A stretch of DNA of 64,000 bases from Actinomycetota bacterium (GTDB lineage Bacteria; Actinomycetota; Geothermincolia; Geothermincolales; RBG-13-55-18). Location of the stretch: NCBI GenBank assembly GCA_003598015.1, contig QZKE01000038.1, forward strand, positions 1-64,000. The letters are read 5' to 3'. Shown here piece by piece: positions 34,721 to 41,778 of the stretch (position 1 is the first letter of the stretch; every line of letters begins with the position of its first letter). Made by a program: the position numbers and the translations under genes. Below the pieces are notes generated by a model. That model saw only the letters and a list, made by a program, of their open reading frames with translations. It did not search any database and was not told where the DNA came from.

Positions 34721-35728
34721 ATGGAAGGGCAGCGCCGCATAGTCATCGCCCTGGCTCTTTTGCTGCTCCTGCTCATCCTGGCCCCCGTGGGCTACATGGC
34801 CATCGAGGGCATGAACTACAACGAGGCCTTCTACATGACCGTGATCACGGTGTTCACGGTGGGTTTCGCGGAGGTCGAGCCGCTGACCACGGCGGGCAGG
34901 TACTTCACCGTATTCATCATCTTCGTTGGCGTGTTCAACCTCTTCTTCTTGATATCAAGCCTCATCAGGTACACGTTCAAAGAGGCCTTCAGGGAGACCT
35001 TTGGGAGGAGGAGAATGGATTTAAGGATCAGGAAACTGGAGTCCCACTACATCATCTGCGGCTATGGACGCGTGGGAGAGGTGGTCTGCGAGACCATGCA
35101 CGAAGCCGGCGTCGATTTCGTGGTGGTGGAGAAAGATCCCGAGAGGATCGCGGATGCAGTGGACCGGGGTTATCTCCACATCGAGGGCAGCGCCACCGAA
35201 ACGGAGACCCTGCAGCAGGCCGGGATAAACCAGGCGAAGGGAATCGTGTGCGCCCTGGAGAACGACGCCGACAACCTCTTCACGGCCCTGTCCGCGCGCA
35301 CGCTGAACAAGGGGGTAACCATCGTTACCAGGTGCGTCAGCGCGGATTCGGTGGAGAAGCTGCGCTATGCCGGAGCTGACCGCATCATATCCCCCTACGA
35401 GATCAGTGGTCGGCGCATGGCCACCTTCCTCCTCAAGCCCGGCGTCTACGACTACCTGGACCTGGTAGCTCATGGCGTATCCCTCGATTACCGCCTGGAG
35501 GAGCTGGTGGTCGAGCCGGGCTCGGCCATCGACGGCCAGACCATAGGCGAGCTGGACATCAAAGCCAGCACGGGGGCCATGGTCCTTGCCGTACGCAAGG
35601 CCGCGAGCGAAGAGTTCAACACCAACCCGGACAAGGACACCCGCATCGACTCCGGCGACCTCATCGTCGCCCTGGGCATGGAACGGGACCTTGCCGGCCT
35701 GGAGAAACTGGCGCTGAAAGGCGCCTGA
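34721..35728 (+). CDS. Two-TM potassium channel with RCK (TrkA_N/TrkA_C) domains
   Basis: This 335-aa membrane protein has TM1 at about 7-28, a pore loop with filter TVFTVGFAEV near 41-50, and TM2 at about 60-80. A cytoplasmic RCK region follows: Rossmann motif HYIICGYGRVGEVV, acidic VVVEKDPE, and a C-terminal TrkA_C domain from about 245 (LEELVVEPGSAIDG). The layout matches MthK/Kch-type ligand-gated K+ channels. The filter lacks the second Gly of GYG/GFG (Ala instead), so selectivity may differ. It probably sets K+ flux or membrane potential. A tandem repeat array begins 20 bp after the stop. Confidence 0.9.
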   Translation: MEGQRRIVIALALLLLLLILAPVGYMAIEGMNYNEAFYMTVITVFTVGFAEVEPLTTAGRYFTVFIIFVGVFNLFFLISSLIRYTFKEAFRETFGRRRMDLRIRKLESHYIICGYGRVGEVVCETMHEAGVDFVVVEKDPERIADAVDRGYLHIEGSATETETLQQAGINQAKGIVCALENDADNLFTALSARTLNKGVTIVTRCVSADSVEKLRYAGADRIISPYEISGRRMATFLLKPGVYDYLDLVAHGVSLDYRLEELVVEPGSAIDGQTIGELDIKASTGAMVLAVRKAASEEFNTNPDKDTRIDSGDLIVALGMERDLAGLEKLALKGA

Positions 35729-35747
35729 TGCGGAGGTGCCTTGCGGA

Positions 35748-35887
35748 AGCCTGGGGGTCAAGCCTGGGGGTCAAGCCTGGGGGTCAAGCCTGGGGGTCAG
35801 GTCTTGTTTTTTGTTACCCTAAGGGGTATTCGGTCTGCATAGATACAGCTTGTATTCCGTTAGGGGCTTGCCATCATCCGCCCCTAA
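35748..35887. repeat. Four tandem 13-mers plus REP head and hairpin
   Basis: Four perfect copies of AGCCTGGGGGTCA fill 35748-35799, and the last runs straight into GGTCTTGTTTTTTGTTACC, a REP-like head. Downstream, TTAGGGGC (35860-35867) and GCCCCTAA (35880-35887) can form an 8-bp stem with a 12-nt loop. The whole 35729-36034 gap between the K+ channel and apgM genes carries no other gene. Replication slippage of a REP core is the simplest origin. Confidence 0.75.
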
Positions 35888-36034
35888 GGGTACCTTTCAG
35901 GTGACGGGATACTGCCCCATCCGTACGGGCGCATTGACGTCACGGAGCAAGGAGATCGATCTCCATGAGTTACGGCAAAGTCGAGGGGTTCGGCTGGAGA
36001 TCACTTGTTGCTTCCGAAACCAGGAGGTTCTGCA

Positions 36035-37246
36035 TTGAGTGATATCGATTTCCTTTCCGCTCTTTCCGCACGGTCATCGTCAAAGATGGTCCTGCTGGTA
36101 CTGGACGGCCTGGGGGGGCTTCCCCGCCCGGACACCGGCTTGACCGAACTGGAGACGGCGCGCACTCCGAACCTCGACGCACTTGCCCGCGAATCCATCT
36201 GTGGCCTCATCCACGCCATCGCACCGGGCATCACTCCGGGTAGCGGCCCGGCCCACATGGCCCTCTTCGGGTACGATCCGGTCCGCTTCGAGGTGGGGCG
36301 CGGCGTGCTCTCGGCGCTGGGCGTGGGAATAGATCTGGGTCCCGATGACCTGGCGGCGCGGGTCAACTTCTGCACCGTCGAGGGCGGGGTCATCACCGAC
36401 AGGCGCGCCGGCAGGATATCAACCGAGGAGAACATGCGTCTTTGTGTGAAGCTGGCGCACATCCACGTGGAGGGTGCGGAGGAGATCATCAGGCCGGAGA
36501 AAGAGCACCGCGCCGCACTGGTTTTTAAAGGATCCGGCCTCTCGGAGCTCATAACCGATACTGACCCCCAGCATACCGGGCTGGCCCCCCTGCGCTGCGA
36601 GGCCCTGCCGGGAGGGGGGGAGGCCGCGGAACGCACCGCCGCGATGGTCAATGTCTACCTGGAAAAAGTGGCTGATCTGCTGGCCGACGAGCACCCCGCC
36701 AACATGATCGTCACGCGTGGTTTCGCCAAGCTGCCGGACATCCCCAGGATGAGCGATCTCTACTCTATCCGCGCGGGCGCAATCGCCACCTACCCCATGT
36801 ACCGCGCCGTGGCAAAGCTGGTGGGGATGGAACTGGTCGACACGGGTATGTCTTTCGCGGACCAGCTCGAAGCCCTGGAGGGAGCCTGGGAGGAGTACGA
36901 CTATTTCTTCATCCATTACAAGTACACCGACAGCCGGGGGGAGGACGGGGACTTCGACGCCAAGGTCGCCTGCATCGAGGAGGTGGACGCGCTCATGCCC
37001 CGCCTGGTCGCCTTGAACCCCGACGTCCTCGCGGTGACCGGCGATCACTCCACTCCCGCCTTGCTCGCGGGCCACAGCTGGCATCCCTCCCCCCTGCTGC
37101 TGCGCTCGCGCTGGGAGAGACGTGACGGGGCGGAGGTCTTCGGGGAGAGCGCCTGTGCCCGCGGCGGCCTGGGCATCTTCCAGGCCACCAGCCTCATGCC
37201 CCTCCTCCTGGCCAACGCCCAGCGCCTCAACAAGTTCGGCGCCTAG
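36035..37246 (+). CDS. apgM: Cofactor-independent phosphoglycerate mutase, archaeal type
   Basis: This 403-aa enzyme of the alkaline-phosphatase superfamily interconverts 3- and 2-phosphoglycerate in glycolysis and gluconeogenesis. The N-terminal metal motif VLLVLDGLGG is followed by TPNLDALA, ITPGSGPAHMALFGYDP and GAGIAT-like RAGAIATYPMYRAVAKL. The late GDHSTPALLAGHSWHP carries metal-binding Asp/His residues. This fits apgM rather than the longer gpmI type. The start is TTG at 36035, with a perfect AGGAGG seven bases upstream. Its TAG stop coincides with the first bases of the RAYT element's left end, so the extreme C-terminus may have been set by that insertion. Confidence 0.9.
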   Translation: MSDIDFLSALSARSSSKMVLLVLDGLGGLPRPDTGLTELETARTPNLDALARESICGLIHAIAPGITPGSGPAHMALFGYDPVRFEVGRGVLSALGVGIDLGPDDLAARVNFCTVEGGVITDRRAGRISTEENMRLCVKLAHIHVEGAEEIIRPEKEHRAALVFKGSGLSELITDTDPQHTGLAPLRCEALPGGGEAAERTAAMVNVYLEKVADLLADEHPANMIVTRGFAKLPDIPRMSDLYSIRAGAIATYPMYRAVAKLVGMELVDTGMSFADQLEALEGAWEEYDYFFIHYKYTDSRGEDGDFDAKVACIEEVDALMPRLVALNPDVLAVTGDHSTPALLAGHSWHPSPLLLRSRWERRDGAEVFGESACARGGLGIFQATSLMPLLLANAQRLNKFGA

Positions 37247-38433
37247 GGGTCAGGTCTTTCATTTTGCATACTCGAGTATCCATATCCTGCGGACTCATAC
37301 TCGTGGATCGCCTGCAAGAAGCATTACCAGCAGCAAGCCCTTGTTAATCATCTATCAAGGATTGATTCTCCCTTATTCTCTTGGCTATGCGGCTCACCAC
37401 AGAATAATGAATATCCAGAAATCCACCTATTTCCTTCAATGTGTATCCGTAACAGTGAAAAGACCTGTAAACCGCCTCGTCCCTTTCATGCCTGTTGAAA
37501 ATCTCCTCTAATCCTGGCCTATTCAGAAGCTCCCTCCTGAAGGGGACTTCGCTGGCTATTTCATATGCCAGTCTAGATAGGATCTCTTCGATTGACTCGT
37601 TCTCTCCTACAATGATCCCTCCCCTTGCATCTAGAAATGGCGATTCCTCTCCGATTCCCTCTTCAATAAAGGTGATATATTGCTTGCGAGCAGAATCTTT
37701 CCGGCTGGTAAAAAAACAGAGCAATTGATCAGGGTTGAGTGATATTCTTGGCCTTCTTAACCCCACGGTATCCTGATAAGAAGACCATTTCCATTCGCGA
37801 GGCAACGTAACAATTCCTGCTCTCACTGGATTTAAGACAACGTAGCGGGCCGCCACTAACAGGCGTTCTTCATCGTGTATGAGGAAGGCCTTGAACCTAC
37901 CTTGGAACAGGTGTCCTACTCGTTCATGCGTTCTATTGAAGTATTGAGAGTAAACTGCGTTCTGATAGTGCATTCCTTGCGATAGGTTTGCTTTGGGTGT
38001 TCTTACCAGAAGATGGTAATGGTTGCTCATAAGACAGAAGGAATATGGAATCCACTTAAAGCGTTCCACCACGGTAGAAAGGATGTTGAGAAAGACATTG
38101 CGGTCCCTGTCGTCTTTGAAAATGTCTCTCTTTTCGTTCCCCCTGGCGGTAACGTGATATAGGGCGTCTTCATACTGGATTCTAAGAGGTCTTGCCATAT
38201 ATTCTCCACGGATGTATCGGTCAATTCATACAGTTTGAGGAAGGTATCCGTTGTCCATTCCTTAGGGGAATAACCTGATTATGAAAATTAATATTATATA
38301 ACATATTTAACTATAATATATTATATATTATATCTTTTGCAAGCCATGCTGCAATAAAAGTGACTAGGATATCATCCTCACGGAGCCGATTGTTCGGATA
38401 CCCTGGTATGCAAAATGAAAGACCTGACCCCTA
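37244..38433. mobile_element. RAYT-bearing element with 28-bp terminal inverted repeats
   Basis: The 1190-bp segment has identical 28-bp ends in inverted orientation (37244-37271 and 38406-38433, TAGGGGTCAGGTC ... GCATAC). Each is followed by a small hairpin (ATAC-TCGA-GTAT on the left, ATACC-AG-GGTAT on the right). Inside is a Y1-type transposase and a very AT-rich 38.28-38.34 kb stretch, in contrast to the GC-rich flanks. No target duplication is visible, as expected for IS200/RAYT chemistry. Both flanking genes (apgM, fdhA) end on the terminal TAG of the element. Confidence 0.8.
37344..38198 (-). CDS. REP-associated tyrosine transposase (RAYT, Y1_Tnp family)
   Basis: This 284-aa single-strand DNA transposase is related to IS200/IS605 TnpA. 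The N-terminus MARPLRIQYEDALYHVTARGN (in part: PLRIQYEDALYHVTARGN) is a RAYT hallmark. HUH metal-binding residues are His60 and His62 (NHYHLL), and the catalytic Tyr119 lies in RYVVLNPVRAG. The C-terminal tail has an HTH-like YTLKEIGGFLDIHYSVVSRI. All catalytic residues are intact. RBS GGAG precedes ATG 38198. Codon use is more AT-rich than the neighbours, which supports recent acquisition. It presumably recognises the hairpin-bearing ends of the surrounding element. Confidence 0.93.
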   Translation of the reverse strand: MARPLRIQYEDALYHVTARGNEKRDIFKDDRDRNVFLNILSTVVERFKWIPYSFCLMSNHYHLLVRTPKANLSQGMHYQNAVYSQYFNRTHERVGHLFQGRFKAFLIHDEERLLVAARYVVLNPVRAGIVTLPREWKWSSYQDTVGLRRPRISLNPDQLLCFFTSRKDSARKQYITFIEEGIGEESPFLDARGGIIVGENESIEEILSRLAYEIASEVPFRRELLNRPGLEEIFNRHERDEAVYRSFHCYGYTLKEIGGFLDIHYSVVSRIAKRIRENQSLIDD

Positions 38434-40491
38434 AAGCTTTTCGATGGATGCGGCGCAGACTTTGAGCTCTGGTATCTTCGACACCGGATCCAGGGCGCTG
38501 TTGGTAAGGGTGTTGGCCGCCGCCTCGGCGAAGTGGAAGGGCATGAAGATAATCCCCTTCCCCACCTTTTCGGTTACCTTGGCATTGACTTCCACGCTGC
38601 CCCGCCGGGAGGATACCTTCACCGCTTCACCGTCGCGGATGCCCAGCTCGGACGCGTCCGCCGGGTTCACCTCCACGAAGGCGCGGTCTATCTCCCGCAC
38701 CAGTGACGGCGAGCGCCGCGTCATGGTGCCGGTGTGGTAGTGGAAGAGCAGCCGGCCCGTGGTGAGCACCAGCGGGTATTCGGCATCGGGGGTCTCGGCC
38801 GGCTCGCGGAACTCGCAGGGGGTGAAGCGCCCCCTGCCGATGGGAAAGCTCTCCATGTGGAGGATGGGCGTACCGGGGTGATCCTCGGCCGGACAGGGCC
38901 ACTGCAGGCCCTGCGTGCCCAGGCGCTCGTAGGTTATCCCGGCATAGGAGGGCGTGACCCTCCTGATCTCCTCGAATATCTCCTGCGGCGATGCGAAATC
39001 GAAGCCGGAAGCGCCCATCTTGCTGCCCAGCAGCGCGATGATCTCCCAGTCTGCCTTAGCCTCTCCGACAGGCTCGATCGCCTTGCGTATCCTCTGCACC
39101 CGGCGCTCGGTGTTGGTGATGGTGCCGTCCTTCTCGGCGAAGGACGCGGCGGGCAGGACAACGTGGGCGAACTCCATGGTCTCGTTCTCCATGATGTCCA
39201 CGACCGCCAGGAAGTCCAGCTTCTGCAAAGCCTCCCGTACGTGATTTATATCGGGGTCGGAGACCATGGGGTTCTCCCCCATGATGAACAGGGCGTGCAG
39301 CTCGCCTTCGGACGCCTTGTCCGTCATCTCGGTGATGGTGAGCCCGGGCTGCCTGGAAAGACCCTCCACGCCCCATGCTTCCTCGAATTTCCTGGCAACA
39401 TCCTCGTCCGCCACCTTCTGGTAGCCGGTGTAGACGTTGGGCAGGCCTCCCAGGTCGCATGCGCCCTGCACGTTGTTCTGGCCCCGCAGGGGATTGACCC
39501 CCGTGCCCGGTCTGCCGATGTTGCCGGTGAGCATGGCCAGGTTGGCCAGGGAGAGGACGTTGTCGGTCCCGGTGGAATGCTGGGTGATGCCCATGCAGTA
39601 GACGATGGAAGCGCTCCCGGCCCCGGCGTATATGCGCGCCGCAGCCTCCAGGTCCTCCGCCGGGACGCCGGAGATCTCCTCCACCTTCTGGGGCGTGTAC
39701 TCCGCCACCGATTTCTTCAGCTCTTCGAATCCCTCGGTGCGCGCGGCGATGAATTCCACGTCCTCCAGGCCCTCGGAGACAATCGCGTTTATCAGGCCGT
39801 TGAGATAGGCCACCTCCGTCCCCGGCCGGGGCCGCAGGAATACCTCGGCGAATTCGCTCAGGTGGATGGAACGGGGATCGATGACCACGAGCCTGGCGCC
39901 TTTGCGCACCGCCGCGAGTATCTTCTCCCCGATGATGGGATGCTGTTCGGTGGTGTTGGAACCCACCACCAGGATGGCCTCCGCGTCCTCCAGCTCGCCG
40001 ATGGAATTGGTCATGGCCCCGCTCCCGAAAGCTGCCGCCAGACCGGCGACGGTAGGGCTGTGTCATAAGCGGGCGCAGTGGTCGACGTTGTTGGTGCCGA
40101 CCGCCGCGCGAGCCAGCTTCTGCAGCAGGTAGTTCTCCTCGTTGCTGCAGCGGGCCGAGGCGAAGAAGCCCACGGAGTCCGGACCATGCTCGTCACGGGC
40201 GCCCGCCAGTCCTGTGGCCACCGCCTGCAGGGCGGTCTCCCAATCCGTCTCGACCAGTTCACCATCCTTGCGGATCATGGGCCGGGCAAGACGGCGCGGG
40301 CTGTGCACGAACTCGTGCACCGACCATCCCTTGATGCACAGGGCGCCCCGGCTGACGGGATGATCCTTCTGGGGCAGGGTCCCGCTCAGGCGATTCCCGG
40401 TGACCTCCAGCAGGACCCCGCAGCCCGTCCCGCAGTATACACAGGTCGAGGGGACGAGCTTGTAGCTCAATTCATTGTTGTTCTCGGCCAT
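38431..40491 (-). CDS. fdhA: Selenocysteine formate dehydrogenase, catalytic subunit
   Basis: This 686-aa molybdopterin oxidoreductase oxidises formate to CO2 (or the reverse) at a bis-MGD Mo/W centre with selenocysteine. The in-frame TGA at 40063-40065 encodes residue 143 in the context HCARL-U-HSPTVAG, the classic formate dehydrogenase active site, so this is not a frameshift or pseudogene. The N-terminal [4Fe-4S] ligands are Cys17, Cys20, Cys24 and Cys52. The C-terminal molydop-binding domain starts near YPLVLTTGRLLFHYHTGTMTRR (in part: LVLTTGRLLFHYHTGTMTR). It has no Tat signal, so it is cytoplasmic. It is last in the hdr-mvhD-fdh operon. Its TAG stop is the end base triplet of the RAYT element. 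Confidence 0.93.
40034..40050 (-). promoter_or_regulatory. SECIS-like hairpin for selenocysteine insertion
   Basis: On the fdhA mRNA, GUCGCC and GGCGGC form a 6-bp stem (one G-U pair) closing a GGUCU loop. This starts 12 nt after the UGA. In E. coli fdhF, as I recall its sequence, the SECIS element also presents GGUCU at the same codon distance from UGA. This makes SelB-dependent decoding likely. Confidence 0.75.
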
Positions 40492-40495
40492 GTCT

Positions 40496-41302
40496 CTACT
40501 CCTGTTCCAACTTCTCTATGTCGTGTTCGGTGCCCAGGAAGCTCAGGGGGTTCTTCTCCTCCACGCTCCCGCCGGCCCGGTATTCCAGTTTATCCTCCAT
40601 GATATCCTGCATCTTGCGATAGAGGCTGCGCAGGGGTATGTCCGCGGGGCAGGCCTCCTCGCACAGCCCGCAGTCGATGCACCTCCCGGTCATGTCCAGG
40701 GCCCGGATGATATGGAAGGAGGGGAAATCGGGCGGGATGACCCCCGGCTCGACCAGATGGGGGTTCTCGAGTGCGCAGTCCTTGCAGAAACACATGGGGC
40801 AGATGTTGCGGCAGCCGTAGCACTTGATGCAGCGTGAGAACTGCTCTTTCCACCACCCCAGGCGCTCCGCATCGCCAAGGGATTCCACCTCGTCGATGAC
40901 CTCCCTTCCCGGCGCCGCCTCCACCTTCTCGCCCAGGGCAATATCGCCGGGATAGGGCCGGGGGCAACCGCAGGCTTCGGCCTCCTCGGTGCTGCAGGCC
41001 ACTCCCACCATGACCAGGCGGTCCAGGTCGATCTGCTCCAGCTTCGACAATTCTATCAATGCACGCTCGTCGCAACCGCGCACCAGCACGGCGAAACGCT
41101 TGTCGGGGTACTCACGCTGCAGGTCTATGAGTATCCTGCCCAGGGGATAGCGCGATTCCCCCACGTCCACGAACTCCAGGTCGGGCGAGTCGGCATCGGT
41201 GATGAGCGCCGGCAGCACCGTCCCCTCCTCGTTCTTGAGGCAGAGGAAGGCGTCCGCGCCGCCCGCAAGTTTCTCCTTGACGATGGTCTTGAGGTCGCTC
41301 AT
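40496..41302 (-). CDS. Iron-sulfur subunit of the Fdh-Hdr complex (FdhB-like)
   Basis: This 268-aa soluble protein has an N-terminal domain (residues 1-about 145) with FAVLVRGCDERALIEL and GVACS, like the C-terminal part of F420-hydrogenase/formate dehydrogenase beta subunits. It is followed by a cysteine-rich electron-transfer region: CIKCYGCRNICPMCFCKDC (Cys158-176) and a classical cluster motif CIDCGLCEEACP (Cys208-218). It would carry electrons between the formate dehydrogenase catalytic subunit and MvhD/HdrA. The ATG at 41302 has GGAGG seven bases before it and overlaps the mvhD stop (ATGA). Whether it also binds flavin is unclear. Confidence 0.78.
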   Translation of the reverse strand: MSDLKTIVKEKLAGGADAFLCLKNEEGTVLPALITDADSPDLEFVDVGESRYPLGRILIDLQREYPDKRFAVLVRGCDERALIELSKLEQIDLDRLVMVGVACSTEEAEACGCPRPYPGDIALGEKVEAAPGREVIDEVESLGDAERLGWWKEQFSRCIKCYGCRNICPMCFCKDCALENPHLVEPGVIPPDFPSFHIIRALDMTGRCIDCGLCEEACPADIPLRSLYRKMQDIMEDKLEYRAGGSVEEKNPLSFLGTEHDIEKLEQE

Positions 41303-41760
41303 GCTCCCACCTCCGCCTTCGCCGCCTTCTTTCCGCGCAGGGGTGACGGCCCCAGGGCTTTGACCTCCTCGGTGAAGGAGCGGATCACGTCGGCGTATTT
41401 CTCGCCCTCCGCCGCCGACACCCACTCCAGGCGCAGCCTGCCCTCCTCCAGGCCCAGGAACTTCAGGGCCTCGCGCAGCACCTGGAAGCGCTTGGCTGTC
41501 ATGTAATTGCCCTTGAGGTAATGGCAGTCTCCGATGTGGCAGCCGGCGATAAGCACCCCGTCCATACCCTCCTGGAAAGCCTTGATCACGAAGTAGGGAG
41601 AGATGGTTCCCGTGCACATCACCCGCACGTCCAGCACGTTGGGCGGGTACTGGAAGCGGGACACCCCCGCCAGGTCGGCCCCGGCATAGGAACACCAGTT
41701 GCACAGGAAGGCCAGGATACGGATATCTTCCTCGTCGTTCTTCTTGCTCTCTTCAGCCAC
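41299..41760 (-). CDS. mvhD: MvhD/FlpD-type [2Fe-2S] electron-transfer subunit
   Basis: This 153-aa hydrogenase iron-sulfur subunit family protein has the conserved cysteines LCNWCSYAGADLAG, RVMCTG and GCHIGDCHYLKGN. In methanogens MvhD links hydrogenase or formate dehydrogenase to HdrA. The same role is likely here, between the Fe-S subunit or FdhA and HdrA. GTG at 41760 is chosen because a near-perfect GGAGGTGA lies five bases upstream; the GTG at 41769 overlaps that RBS. The gene is 18 bp after hdrA and overlaps the next gene by 4 nt. Confidence 0.9.
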   Translation of the reverse strand: MAEESKKNDEEDIRILAFLCNWCSYAGADLAGVSRFQYPPNVLDVRVMCTGTISPYFVIKAFQEGMDGVLIAGCHIGDCHYLKGNYMTAKRFQVLREALKFLGLEEGRLRLEWVSAAEGEKYADVIRSFTEEVKALGPSPLRGKKAAKAEVGA

Positions 41761-41778
41761 GCTCCTCACCTCCCCATC

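Noticed and set aside
35748-35799. Possible CRISPR-like array
   Set aside because: The 13-bp units are contiguous with no spacers and belong to the REP-related repeats; no cas genes are present.
38199-38405. Possible origin or gene in the AT-rich stretch beside the transposase
   Set aside because: It lies inside the element's inverted ends and has no frame or DnaA-box cluster that I could see; it is best explained as part of the mobile element.
40015-40491. Apparent short 142-codon formate dehydrogenase fragment followed by a second fragment (pseudogene or frameshift)
   Set aside because: The two parts are in the same frame across one TGA in the exact selenocysteine context, with a SECIS-like hairpin downstream, so one intact selenoprotein explains it better.
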